DNA of 64,000 bases, taken from assembly GCA_963796675.1 (NCBI GenBank), contig CAWCMS010000016.1, positions 77,166-141,165 of the forward strand, given 5' to 3'. The stretch is from CAWCDJ01 sp963796675. GTDB taxonomy: Bacteria > Acidobacteriota > Terriglobia > Bryobacterales > Bryobacteraceae. Made by a program: the position numbers and the translations under genes. Shown piece by piece: positions 17,641-26,445 of the stretch (within the stretch, counting starts at the first letter, position 1; each line of letters opens with the position of its first letter). Under the pieces are notes generated by a model. It worked only from the letters and a program-made list of their open reading frames with translations. It had not been told where the DNA came from and made no database searches.

Positions 17641-20600
17641 CTACCACTGCAGACGCAGCTTCAGATCGACCTGGCGGGCGCCCTGGTGCTCCGGACTGTA
17701 GTTGGGTACCGTCGAGGTCGCCGTGAACACGCCCGGGGCGGCGTTGGAGATGTTGTTGTTGGGGATCGTGAACTCGGAGGTGTTGAACACGTTCGAGACC
17801 TGGATCGCCAGGGTAGCGGTGAGCCACTCTTTGAGCTGGAAGCGCTTGCCCAGGCTGGCGTGCAGCACGTGAATCGGGTAGCCTTCCAGGGTATTCATGC
17901 CGCAGGTTCCGTACCGCCCGGCGCTGGCCGAGGGCACGGAGAAGGCGGCCGGGTTGAACCACTGGCCAATCGTCCGCGCGCCGGTGTTGGGGTCGCCCAC
18001 GCAATCGGGCAGCCCGGTGACGTATCCGGCGGTGGCATTGGCGGGGTCCGGACCGGTGAAGAGGGGCGAATAATACTGGCCGCTGGACATGGTCGCGATG
18101 GCCTGAAGCGTCCAATTGCTGAATACCCGGTTCGCCATGGGCGAGGCGTTCGCCAGCCAGCGCTTCCCCTTGCCGGCGGGAATGGCCCACTGCATGGAGG
18201 TCGTGAAATAGAACTTGCGATCGCTGCCGTCGCGGGTCCACTTGTCAGTGACGTTGTAGGGGTCGTAGGTGTTCAGGTAGTTGGCCGTGTTGTCGGCCCA
18301 GGTAAAGTGGGAATCGAACGTCACATCGCCTACCCGCCGCTCCACCTGCGCCTGAGCCGAGTTGTAATGCCAGGCTCCATCCGTCCGCGTAACCCAGACC
18401 TGGTTGAACTGGGAATAGGGCAGGCGCGAAGCCGAAAAGGCGGTGGTGCTGGCCTGCGGCTTATTGATGTTCAGCGAGTAGTTCATGTTCTCGCCGCGCG
18501 AACCGACGTACGAACCACGAACCAGGAACGAGTGGAAGTTGCGTTCGAGCGTGAGGTTGTACTGGCGGATCACGCCCTCATCCGCCTTCGTGGGCAGCCC
18601 GGTGATGCTCTGGGTGGGCGTCAGCGACGCGGAGGGCGTGGTGGGGAACGGCTTCGGCATGGTGTAAGCAGCCACGCCGTTCGCGGAGATGCTGTTCGTG
18701 TAAGTCTCGACCGGCCGGAACGGTCCGTCCGGATCGTTGATCAGGCCATTGGCTCCGTAGCCGTCGGCCACCGTGAACTCGCCGTAGCCGCCGCGCACCA
18801 CCAGGTCGTTCGTGATCCGGTAGGCCGCCGAAACCCGCGGCCGGATGTTCGTGGTTTTCGCTTTGGGAACCACATCACCGACCACGACCGGGATCTTCGT
18901 GGGATAGAGCGAACTGACGGACGTAAGCGTTCCCGGCGCGACGATCACGCGGCCGGTCGTGGGATCCCAGTTGTACATGTAGCCGTCGTTATACGTCGGC
19001 GAGCCGAAGTAGTCCCAACGGACGCCGTAATCGAGTGTCAGGCGCGAGGTGACCCGAAAGCTGTCCGCGATGTAAGCGCCGCCCGCATTCTGTTGCAGCT
19101 TGTCGTTGGTCGACGGATTCAGCAGGCGGCTGCTGGTGGCCGGCAACCCCAGGAGGAAGTCCGCGAAGCCCACGCCGCTGAATTGCCCGCTGAAGGAAAA
19201 CGCGCCCCAGTTCGTCACCGGGATCGTGCCGAGAAGCCAGTCGTAATGGATCCCCTGGACTCCGAACTTGATGGCATGCTTCCCGAGCGCCCAGGTGACG
19301 TTGTCGTCGAACCGGAAGGTATGGTCGTTCTGCGCGACGTTGTTGCTGTAGCCGCCCTCATAGGCGGTCGAAAGCCCGGTGACGCCGTTGATGGAGATGG
19401 TGGGGAACCCCGCCGTGGTATACCCGTTGAGATTGGTGCCCTGGATTCCCAGGTTCGTCAGCGCCGTCTCCGCCTGGTCCGGCGACACGTTGCCGACTCC
19501 CTGGCCCTGACGGACATAGTTCAGCGACGAACCGAACGATGCCTGGTTGACGAGCCTCGAACCCATGGCCCAGGTGTCGGAGACCCCGAAGGTGCGGTAC
19601 TTGATGCCCTGCGTGGAGTCGAGCACCTCACCGATACTCCCCGCGGCCACCGAGGTGAAGGCCGTTTCCGCGAAGTTAAAGGCGACGTTGTTGCCATCGA
19701 AGAGCTTGTGATCGATGCGGAGGAACGGCCAGTTGCCGCGGTAGACTTCCGATCCGTAGGGATGGTTCCAGGAGTAGTTCGCGACAAAGGTGTTGGCGTC
19801 GCCCACGGTTGGCGCGGGGATGTAATTGTTCAACGCATTCGTGGCGACGGCGTTGATTCTCGACGACGGGATCACATCACCCGGAAAGGGGACGCCGTTC
19901 CGGGGGTCGCGAATCACCACAACCGAGCCGGTCGGTGAGGTCGAAGCGCTCAGATACTGGCTGAAATCGCGTATGCGCTCCTGGGCGGTCGGGACGTTCG
20001 CAAAAAGGTCCTCGGAGTAGGGGTTGGATTGGTGCGTCCAGCCGCCAAAGAAGTAGGTCCGCTGCTTGAAGAGAGTACCGCCGGCCTGGCCGCCGGCTTC
20101 ATCCAGGGAGTAGCGGCTCTTCTCTGTCGAGAAATAGGGGCGTGAATCGAGCCGCGCCGTTTCATAGCGGAAATATCCGTTGCCGTGGAAGCCGGAGCCG
20201 CCGCGCTTCGAAATCATATCGAAACCGGTGGGTCGCGCGAACTCCGGTCCGGGATTCGCGGACGTCACCGTGATCATCTCGTAATAGTTCGGAATCCCGT
20301 AGAACACGCTGCTCGTCTCATCTCCGGTCCCGAAGGTGGACCAGTTCTGCAGGTTGCGGTTCGAGGCTCCGGACATGACCAGTCCCTGGCCGTTGCCCTG
20401 CACGCCGGGAGTCGTCACGAGAAGAGGAAAGGGGGACGGGATCGTATTCATCGCCGGCGTTTCATTCCAGCGCCGTCCCAGGTCGACCACGTCGCGGATG
20501 GTGCCGCTCGAGGAATCGATCGGTGTCGCCCCGATTTGAACCGGCGGAGTGTCTTCGGGTTCGCCGGCCGGCAGCTTGGGGTTCAGTGCGCGGACCTGGC

Positions 20601-20901
20601 CCGGATCGAGCACGATGTTTTCGGCTGAATAGATTTGATAGCCCTTTTGCTGAATCGTCACCTTGTAGGTGCCGGGCGGAAGATCGGGTGCCGCGAAGTT
20701 GCCATGGGAGTCGGTCGTTATGTCGCGAACATCCACATCGGCAACCGTATCGGTGACGATGAGTTCGATGCCGGCCATCGGGCTGCCCGAAGCACTGGTC
20801 ACCGTGCCGTGCAGAGTTGCTCCGGATTGCTGGCCGAACGCCAGGGACACCGGGATTAAAAGCAGGAGTGCGGTAAAGCCGTAAGAAATTGGTTTCGACA
20901 T
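17641..20901 (-). CDS. TonB-dependent receptor-like outer-membrane protein with carboxypeptidase-regulatory-like domain
   Basis: A 1086-residue protein. Residues 1-23 are a signal peptide (FTALLLLIPVSLAFGQQ). Residues 27-110 are a CarboxypepD_reg-like beta-sandwich (ATLHGTVTSASGSPMAGIEL, then FAAPDLPPGTYKVTIQQKGY). A plug-like part follows, and from about residue 230 a large beta-barrel with repeated aromatic strands. It ends QVDLKLRLQW, a C-terminal aromatic residue expected for barrel insertion. Proteins of this Acidobacteriota type are thought to take up oligosaccharides or other large substrates; no ligand can be assigned. The gene stands alone, divergent from the gene at 21259 with a 357-bp gap. 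Confidence 0.85.
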   Translation of the reverse strand: MSKPISYGFTALLLLIPVSLAFGQQSGATLHGTVTSASGSPMAGIELIVTDTVADVDVRDITTDSHGNFAAPDLPPGTYKVTIQQKGYQIYSAENIVLDPGQVRALNPKLPAGEPEDTPPVQIGATPIDSSSGTIRDVVDLGRRWNETPAMNTIPSPFPLLVTTPGVQGNGQGLVMSGASNRNLQNWSTFGTGDETSSVFYGIPNYYEMITVTSANPGPEFARPTGFDMISKRGGSGFHGNGYFRYETARLDSRPYFSTEKSRYSLDEAGGQAGGTLFKQRTYFFGGWTHQSNPYSEDLFANVPTAQERIRDFSQYLSASTSPTGSVVVIRDPRNGVPFPGDVIPSSRINAVATNALNNYIPAPTVGDANTFVANYSWNHPYGSEVYRGNWPFLRIDHKLFDGNNVAFNFAETAFTSVAAGSIGEVLDSTQGIKYRTFGVSDTWAMGSRLVNQASFGSSLNYVRQGQGVGNVSPDQAETALTNLGIQGTNLNGYTTAGFPTISINGVTGLSTAYEGGYSNNVAQNDHTFRFDDNVTWALGKHAIKFGVQGIHYDWLLGTIPVTNWGAFSFSGQFSGVGFADFLLGLPATSSRLLNPSTNDKLQQNAGGAYIADSFRVTSRLTLDYGVRWDYFGSPTYNDGYMYNWDPTTGRVIVAPGTLTSVSSLYPTKIPVVVGDVVPKAKTTNIRPRVSAAYRITNDLVVRGGYGEFTVADGYGANGLINDPDGPFRPVETYTNSISANGVAAYTMPKPFPTTPSASLTPTQSITGLPTKADEGVIRQYNLTLERNFHSFLVRGSYVGSRGENMNYSLNINKPQASTTAFSASRLPYSQFNQVWVTRTDGAWHYNSAQAQVERRVGDVTFDSHFTWADNTANYLNTYDPYNVTDKWTRDGSDRKFYFTTSMQWAIPAGKGKRWLANASPMANRVFSNWTLQAIATMSSGQYYSPLFTGPDPANATAGYVTGLPDCVGDPNTGARTIGQWFNPAAFSVPSASAGRYGTCGMNTLEGYPIHVLHASLGKRFQLKEWLTATLAIQVSNVFNTSEFTIPNNNISNAAPGVFTATSTVPNYSPEHQGARQVDLKLRLQW

Positions 20902-21258
20902 AGTAATACCACGCGGGGCCGGCCATCCCTTTTGACGATCGGTCCCTTTCGCAGCACAACAAACGGCAGGCGGCGAAACGAAGTCGCCTGCACGACAAAA
21001 GACCCGCTGCGCTAGCGTTGTTACAACTAATAATGGAACGCGGCTGTCAAAGACAAGAGTGCCAATTCGTCACACTGTGTAACGTTTTCCCACGTGACGT
21101 TTTCGGAGCGAAGTTATATATTTGGTTTCAATGAGTGTAGTCCGAAAATGATTTGCCGCGCAGCCGGAAACCTGCCAATTTAACAGAAATTTACAATGGC
21201 CGGTAGCGGCGCTGCGACAGAATGATGCCGAAGGGTCTTTTATACTAGGTTACTTACC
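20902..21258. promoter_or_regulatory. Divergent intergenic promoter region
   Basis: This 357-bp, relatively AT-rich region separates the receptor (minus) and the outer-membrane barrel gene (plus). It holds TTATATATTTGG (about 21113-21124) and a consensus-like -10, TATACT at 21241-21246, only 12 bases before the ATG at 21259. No good -35 is seen for it. No ORF or structured RNA was recognised. Confidence 0.4.
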
Positions 21259-22038
21259 ATGGCAAGATTCAAGATCATAGTGTGTGCATTGACTGTGGTG
21301 TTCGCTTGCGGCTCGCTGCTTCAGGGCCAGGATGCGTCGGAGAAGTCGACCGATACGTTTCGCAAGCACTTCACATTCGGATTCCGGATTCGCGATTTTC
21401 CCGTGAGTTCCATGAGTGGGATGGGAGACCAGACCATTATGCAGACGACAACCACCCCGACTCCGGCTCGCGACTGGAATTTCACGACCACGAACCACTC
21501 GCCCTGGTGGAGCGCGGGCGTCTCGACGGAGTACGTGTTCAATACTCACTGGAGCGTTACGGCTGACTTGATGATGAGCCGCCTGCGCTACACGAAGGTG
21601 ACCACGGCCACCTGGGGAACGGACGATCCCACCACAACCACCGACGAGCGCAGCCACATGTATCTCAACGAAGATACCAGCGCCACGATGTTCGACCTGC
21701 CGCTCCTGGTTCACTATCGCGGCCTGTTCAGCACCGGCGCACTTTCCAACCTGTTCCTGTCCGCCGGCGCCACTATCCGCGAGACGACCAAGATCAAGAG
21801 TTCCACGCTCATCACCTACCCGGATGCGACCACCGCGATCTTGAGCGACGCGGTATTGCCGCGAAAGCGGAACACGATCGGTGCGGTCGGCGGGGTGGGT
21901 TTCCGGGTGGTGGACGATTTCCACATCGTCTGGACTCCGGAAGTTCGCTATACGCGGTGGCAGAGCTCGACGTTCGCCTCGCAGTCCACGATCACTCCGC
22001 GGAATCAGTTGGAAGTGGGGCTCGGCTTCACGTTCTAG
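21259..22038 (+). CDS. Outer-membrane beta-barrel protein
   Basis: A 259-residue protein with signal peptide (FKIIVCALTVVFACGSLLQG, cleavage near residue 22-24). The rest alternates polar and hydrophobic residues as in an 8-stranded barrel: WWSAGVSTEYVFNTHWSVTA, FDLPLLVHYRG, LSNLFLSAGATIRE, GAVGGVGFRVVDDFHIVWTP. The last strand NQLEVGLGFTF ends in Phe, the BAM recognition signature. It resembles PorT/OmpA-like small barrels of unknown function. No Shine-Dalgarno sequence precedes the ATG, and the -10 box lies only 12 bases upstream, so a near-leaderless mRNA is possible. Confidence 0.7.
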   Translation: MARFKIIVCALTVVFACGSLLQGQDASEKSTDTFRKHFTFGFRIRDFPVSSMSGMGDQTIMQTTTTPTPARDWNFTTTNHSPWWSAGVSTEYVFNTHWSVTADLMMSRLRYTKVTTATWGTDDPTTTTDERSHMYLNEDTSATMFDLPLLVHYRGLFSTGALSNLFLSAGATIRETTKIKSSTLITYPDATTAILSDAVLPRKRNTIGAVGGVGFRVVDDFHIVWTPEVRYTRWQSSTFASQSTITPRNQLEVGLGFTF

Positions 22039-22053
22039 CACGGAGCCCGCGCT

Positions 22054-22977
22054 TTAGCGGACCAGTCCCAGGCGCTTCAGGGTGGCGGCGGGTTCGTCGC
22101 CATCGAACTGCGTCACCGGAGCCTTCTCGCGCAGGTCTTCGACCGCGACTCCGAAGGGATAGGTCTTGTAGCCGAAGACCTTCTTCAGTTTTTGCACGTC
22201 GGACGCGACCGCCGCTTTCAGGCCGGTTTCATTGAGAAACGCGGCTGCGAACTGGCCCTCCTCCACGGGGATGGCGATGATGCGGGTATCGCTCCAGGCC
22301 ATCTGCGACATCCGCTTGGCGGCGTCGAAGCAGTGCATGCACTCGGGGTGAAAGAAGAATAGGAAGTACTTGCCGCGGTCGAGCGTGTACGGCTTCCCGT
22401 CCACGGTAATGGCCTCGGGAGCCCGCACGCCGGAGTGGCGCACGGTACCGGCGCCGTAGGAGACCAGCGCGAACACCACCACCGCGCCTGAGACCAGCAG
22501 CGCCCAGCGGAAGCCCTGGGAGCGTTTCACCCACAGGCCCGCGCAGACCGCCAATAGCAGCATTGCGGCATCGCCGGCGAAAAAGCCCGGCCCCACCAGC
22601 CGCTTGAGCCAGGGGAAGCAACTGCAATCCGCGCCGCGAAGCGCCCCATAATTCCAGCCGATGTAGACCATGAATGCCACGAGCAGCAGCGCGACGAGCG
22701 CGGCGCCCCAACGGCGGAACCGCGGCACCAGCACCAGGACGCCGCCGACCGTTTCGGCGGTCCCGACCATCAGGGCCGCCGCCAGGCTAAGCGATTGCGG
22801 GACGCGCGCCTGCGCCATGCGCATGGCGGCGCTTTGTATGTCGGTAACTTTCCAAAGCCCCGAGATCAGAAAGAGGAGGGAAAGCAGAATGGCGGAAGTC
22901 CAGCCGATGGCCGACTTCCATCCGGGCAACTCGAGCGAGGCGAGGTCCTCGCACGGGTGTGCCATACTGTCGTTCAT
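22054..22977 (-). CDS. MauE/DoxX-like membrane protein with C-terminal thioredoxin-like domain
   Basis: A 307-residue protein with two modules. Residues 25-190 form a four- to five-helix MauE/DoxX-type membrane domain (ILLSLLFLISGLWKVTDIQS, GTAETVGGVLVLVPRFRRWG) with a Cys pair in GADCSCFPWLKRLVG. Residues 200-307 look like a thioredoxin fold with the redox motif in YFLFFFHPECMHCFDAAKRM (C-M-H-C) and a cis-Pro region KTYPFGVAVED. MauE-type domains pair with thiol-redox proteins in disulfide formation or methylamine dehydrogenase maturation. Here the two appear fused, suggesting periplasmic thiol chemistry. A second ATG at 22965 is also possible as the start. Confidence 0.7.
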   Translation of the reverse strand: MNDSMAHPCEDLASLELPGWKSAIGWTSAILLSLLFLISGLWKVTDIQSAAMRMAQARVPQSLSLAAALMVGTAETVGGVLVLVPRFRRWGAALVALLLVAFMVYIGWNYGALRGADCSCFPWLKRLVGPGFFAGDAAMLLLAVCAGLWVKRSQGFRWALLVSGAVVVFALVSYGAGTVRHSGVRAPEAITVDGKPYTLDRGKYFLFFFHPECMHCFDAAKRMSQMAWSDTRIIAIPVEEGQFAAAFLNETGLKAAVASDVQKLKKVFGYKTYPFGVAVEDLREKAPVTQFDGDEPAATLKRLGLVR

Positions 22978-23022
22978 GGCCTTATTGTAGCGTTTGGTGC
23001 GCTGCGGAGGCCGTGCCGGACC

Positions 23023-23523
23023 ATGGTTGCATTTATTCCCTTACTGCTTTTGGCCGCTTCGACGAGGGTCGATCTCGTCAACGATGTTTACCACATACCG
23101 CCGCGGGAGTGGCGCTATGTCGAGCTCGGCCTGAAACAGAATCCGGCGCTCGTGTCGGCGCGAGTCGAAGGCCTCGGCGACTCGCGTTCGGTCCGCCTGG
23201 CTCTGATGCGGCGCGACGATCTGCAGCACCTGCGCGGCGGCCTGCCCCACGGCGTGCTCGCCGAAACCACGCCCGCCCGCAGCGGCGCATTGAGTTCTTA
23301 CGTTTCCGGCGCGGGCGATTACGTGGTCGTGGTGGACAACCTGTCGGACACTGCGGCGAACCTGCACCTGTGGGTCTCGCTCGATTTCGCGCCCCCGCCG
23401 ATGCCCGAGGCGCGGCGCCTTTCGCCCGAGCGGCAGTTGGCCGTGATCGTGATCAGCTTCGCGGTCTTCTTCGGAATCGTCACGTTCTCGGTGCGCAGGC
23501 TGTTGCGGTCGATCAAGCGCTAG
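23023..23523 (+). CDS. Secreted or membrane-anchored protein of unknown function
   Basis: A 166-residue protein from ATG 23023, with GGAGG 13 bases upstream. The N-terminal hydrophobic stretch VAFIPLLLLAASTRVDLVND may be a signal peptide. The middle is a predicted beta domain: YHIPPREWRYVELGLKQNPA, GAGDYVVVVDNLSDTAANLH and LWVSLDF. A C-terminal helix LAVIVISFAVFFGIVTFSVR, followed by Arg and Lys, would anchor it in the membrane facing outward. The layout recalls a GOLD/emp24-like topology, but that is only a resemblance. The 3' end overlaps hemL by 11 bases, tail to tail. Confidence 0.6.
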   Translation: MVAFIPLLLLAASTRVDLVNDVYHIPPREWRYVELGLKQNPALVSARVEGLGDSRSVRLALMRRDDLQHLRGGLPHGVLAETTPARSGALSSYVSGAGDYVVVVDNLSDTAANLHLWVSLDFAPPPMPEARRLSPERQLAVIVISFAVFFGIVTFSVRRLLRSIKR

Positions 23524-24781
23524 CGGCGAAGGCTTCGCCGGCGGCAGCGATGGTGCGGTCGATGTCTTCGTCCGTGTGCGCCGCGGAGAGGAACGCCGCT
23601 TCGAATTGCGAGGGCGCCAGGTACACGCCGCGCTCCAACATCGCGCGGAAGAAGCGGCCGAAGCGTGTGGTGTCGCTGCGCTTGGCCGATTCGTAGTCGG
23701 TCACCGGGCAATCCGTGAAGAAGAAAGTGAACATCGCACCCACGCGATTTACCGTGATGCCGGCCGGCGCCGCGGCGCAGAGTTTTGCGCCCATCCGCTC
23801 CAGCCGGTCGTAGATTTCGGGACGCGCCTTGAGGTGCCGCAGCATCGCCAGGCCCGCGGCGACGGCCAGCGGATTGCCGGAGAGCGTGCCGGCCTGGTAG
23901 ACCGGGCCGGATGGCGCGATCTTGCTCATAATGTCTTTGCGCCCGCCATAGGCTCCCACGGGCAGGCCGCCGCCGATCACCTTGCCGAGCGTGGTCAGGT
24001 CGGGCTGGATGCCGAACCGCTGCTGTGCGCCGCCGAAGGCCACGCGGAAGCCGGTCATCACTTCGTCGAAAATCAGCAGCGCGCCATACCGCGCGGTGAT
24101 TTCGCGCATGGCTTCGAGGTATCCGGCCAGCGGCGGCACGCAACCCATGTTGCCCACCACGGGCTCCACGATAACCGCCGCGATCTCGGCGCCATGCGCG
24201 CGGAAGGCTTCTTCCACGGCTGCGACCGAGTTGAAAGGCAGTGCCAGCGTGGTATCGCAAAATGCCTTCGGCACGCCTTGCGTATCGGCGATCCCCAAGG
24301 TAGCGAGGCCCGAGCCGGCCTTCACCAGCAGAGAATCGACGTGCCCGTGGTAGCAGCCTTCGAACTTCACGATCAGGTCGCGGCCGGTGAAGCCGCGCGC
24401 CACGCGGATGGCCGACATCGTCGCCTCGGTGCCGGAATTGACCAGCCGCACCATTTCAATCGAGGGCACGGCGTCGCGGATGGCCTCGGCGAGGTCGATC
24501 TCCTGCGCGGTCGGCGCGCCGAAGCTGGTGCCGATGGCGAGCGCCCGCTCGAGCGCCGCGAGGATCTCCGGATGCCGGTGGCCGAGCAGCAGCGGACCCC
24601 AGGAGCCGACGTAATCGATGTACTCGTTGCCGTCGACATCGAACAGGTGCGAGCCCTCGCCGCGCGCGATGAACAGGGGATTGCCGCCCACGCTGCGAAA
24701 GGCGCGCACGGGCGAATTGACGCCGCCCGGAATGATCTCCTGCGCTCGGCGAAACAGTTCTTCCGATTGGGAATGCTTCAT
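23513..24781 (-). CDS. hemL: Glutamate-1-semialdehyde 2,1-aminomutase
   Basis: A 422-residue PLP enzyme that converts glutamate-1-semialdehyde to 5-aminolevulinate, the last step of the C5 route to tetrapyrroles (heme for the cytochromes). Motifs: PGGVNSPVRAFRSVGGNPLF at the N-terminus, VNSGTEATMSAIRVARGFTG, FEGCYHGHVDSLLVKAGSG, LLIFDEVMTGFRVAFGGAQQ, and the PLP lysine in TTLGKVIGGGLPVGAYGG. The length is standard and the frame intact. It lies 13 bases downstream of the flavoprotein gene on the same strand and may be cotranscribed with it. Confidence 0.95.
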   Translation of the reverse strand: MKHSQSEELFRRAQEIIPGGVNSPVRAFRSVGGNPLFIARGEGSHLFDVDGNEYIDYVGSWGPLLLGHRHPEILAALERALAIGTSFGAPTAQEIDLAEAIRDAVPSIEMVRLVNSGTEATMSAIRVARGFTGRDLIVKFEGCYHGHVDSLLVKAGSGLATLGIADTQGVPKAFCDTTLALPFNSVAAVEEAFRAHGAEIAAVIVEPVVGNMGCVPPLAGYLEAMREITARYGALLIFDEVMTGFRVAFGGAQQRFGIQPDLTTLGKVIGGGLPVGAYGGRKDIMSKIAPSGPVYQAGTLSGNPLAVAAGLAMLRHLKARPEIYDRLERMGAKLCAAAPAGITVNRVGAMFTFFFTDCPVTDYESAKRSDTTRFGRFFRAMLERGVYLAPSQFEAAFLSAAHTDEDIDRTIAAAGEAFAASA

Positions 24782-24794
24782 GGCTGGAAAGCGG

Positions 24795-25976
24795 CTATCC
24801 GCCGGCCTTGCGAGGCACCAGGCGGCTGAAGCCGAAGCTCATCGCGATGTCGTAGAGGCTGCCGTTCAGGTTTTGCAGCAGCCGCTTCTTCAGGCCGACA
24901 TAGGGTTGCTTGCCCGCAAACAGATCCTGCATGACGGCCGCAAAGCGCGGACTGCGCCGGGTAAACTGCACCATGCGCGCCGGCACCGAGCCGAACAGGT
25001 AGCGCCCCAGAAACACGCGCTTGGCGAGGCGCGAGCCGAACTCCAGGTCGGCCGTGAAATCGTGGCGCAGCAGGCGGCGGTAGGCATTCGTCCAGGTGGC
25101 CGGCTCGCCGGCATCGGAGAGCAGCACCTGCGAAGCGAGGTCCGCGGAGCGAATGGCGTAGTAGAGTCCCTCGCCGGTGATCGGGTCCACCAGGCCGGCT
25201 GCGTCTCCTACCGCCATCCAGCCATCGCCGGCCACGCGATTGCTCTTCCACGAAGCGGTTTCGAGCGACGGCAGCAGGTGGCTGTAGAACGACGCGCCTT
25301 TCGAGGAGATGCCGTGCTCCGTCATGTAATCTTCCAGGCGCTTGCGCAGCGCCGAGGCCGGCTCGCCCTTGCCGCAGATCCCCACCGAAAGATGCCCGCA
25401 GCGCGGGAAAACCCAGATGTAGCCTTCGAGATGCGCAAGGAATTGGATATCGATGCGGGTTTGGTCGCCGGGAACATAATAACCGAGCGCGGACATCGTG
25501 TCTTCCGGCTTGAGTTGCGTGCCGAACTCGCGCAGCGGATTGCGCGCGCCGGTGGCGACCACGCAGAAATCCGCCTGCGCCTTACCCGATTTCGTACGCA
25601 GGTCCCAGGTCGAGCCGCTGCGGGAGATTTGCGTGATGCGCGTCTTCTCGATCTGCGCGCCCGCGCGATCGGCGCGTTCGAGCAGCATCCGGTTCAGGTC
25701 CAAGCGCGAGTAGATCAGCAGGGGATCGTCGAGATGAAGGGTCACCTCGCCGGCGCGCGGCGCGGACAGCACGGTCTCGCGAACCAGGCGCTTCGGAGTG
25801 GAGTTTTCGATGAGGAACGGATACTGGCTGTACGCCTTGTAAGTCAGGCCGCCGCCACAGGGCTTTTCCCAGGCAAGCTTTTCGTCGAACAACTGGACGC
25901 GCAAACCGGCGGACGCCAATTGTTCCGCGGCGAACGCACCCGCCGGACCACCACCCAGTACTGCGACACTCTTCAT
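24795..25976 (-). CDS. Geranylgeranyl-reductase-family FAD-dependent oxidoreductase
   Basis: About 393 residues from ATG 25974-25976; the frame is open further upstream but without similarity. Motifs: the dinucleotide-binding start VAVLGGGPAGAFAAEQLASA, the family's Cys-Gly-Gly-Gly element in WEKPCGGGLTYKAYSQYPF, FCVVATGARN, and the second FAD motif GWMAVGDAAGLVDPITGEGL. Members saturate isoprenoid chains (menaquinone side chains, chlorophyll, archaeal lipids). In a respiring bacterium, menaquinone or another isoprenoid lipid is the likely substrate, but this is an inference. It lies between hemL and a lipoprotein gene, all on the minus strand. Confidence 0.82.
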   Translation of the reverse strand: MKSVAVLGGGPAGAFAAEQLASAGLRVQLFDEKLAWEKPCGGGLTYKAYSQYPFLIENSTPKRLVRETVLSAPRAGEVTLHLDDPLLIYSRLDLNRMLLERADRAGAQIEKTRITQISRSGSTWDLRTKSGKAQADFCVVATGARNPLREFGTQLKPEDTMSALGYYVPGDQTRIDIQFLAHLEGYIWVFPRCGHLSVGICGKGEPASALRKRLEDYMTEHGISSKGASFYSHLLPSLETASWKSNRVAGDGWMAVGDAAGLVDPITGEGLYYAIRSADLASQVLLSDAGEPATWTNAYRRLLRHDFTADLEFGSRLAKRVFLGRYLFGSVPARMVQFTRRSPRFAAVMQDLFAGKQPYVGLKKRLLQNLNGSLYDIAMSFGFSRLVPRKAGG

Positions 25977-25983
25977 TCGTCCT

Positions 25984-26400
25984 TTACTTCTTGCCGGCGG
26001 GCGGCAGGTCCTGCGGCGAGGGCATCGGCGACGCGCCTCCCTGCGGCGGCATCGCTCCGCCATGCGGGTTCGCGCCCGAAGGCATCGCGGCGCCTCCATG
26101 CGGAGCCGCGCCGGTATCCTGGCGGCCCGTCACCACCCACTGGTTGCCCTGCTGTTCCAGGTGGTACTTGATCGACATGCCCTGTGCGGCGCTGCCGCCT
26201 TTGGGTGTGATGGCGACGGTAGCATCCGCCTGGCTGCCCTTGATTTGAACGGACGACACGTTAACGTCCATCCCTTTGACATTCAGCCCGGCTTTGGCCA
26301 AATGGTCGATAACTCCCTGACGCACTGCGTCATTATTCTGGGTGCCGTGATGACAGGCGGCGAGAGACAAGGTCAGCAACAGAGCGGCGCAGATTCGCAC
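25984..26400 (-). CDS. Lipoprotein with Pro/Gly/Met-rich tail
   Basis: A 138-residue protein with a lipobox (ICAALLLTLSLAACHHGTQN, lipid Cys at residue 16). Residues 25-95 form a compact domain containing VNVSSVQIKGSQADATVAIT and YHLEQQGNQWVVTGRQDTG, like small beta domains of periplasmic lipoproteins. The last 40 residues are low complexity, with repeats of PHGGAMP and PQGGASP. Function is unknown. It starts 46 bases from the divergent phosphodiesterase gene and ends 7 bases before the flavoprotein start, so it probably leads that minus-strand operon. Confidence 0.65.
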   Translation of the reverse strand: MRICAALLLTLSLAACHHGTQNNDAVRQGVIDHLAKAGLNVKGMDVNVSSVQIKGSQADATVAITPKGGSAAQGMSIKYHLEQQGNQWVVTGRQDTGAAPHGGAAMPSGANPHGGAMPPQGGASPMPSPQDLPPAGKK

Positions 26401-26445
26401 GACTTAATTATACATGCCGTCCTGCGGCCTGCTAACTTGTAGAAC

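Noticed and set aside
17686..19938. 750-codon plus-strand ORF antisense to the TonB receptor
   Set aside because: High-GC shadow frame; composition is Gly/Arg/Val-rich without domains, and the opposite strand holds a clear receptor.
24618..26171. 517-codon plus-strand ORF over hemL, the flavoprotein and the lipoprotein
   Set aside because: Antisense shadow in GC-rich DNA; the minus-strand genes have full catalytic motifs.
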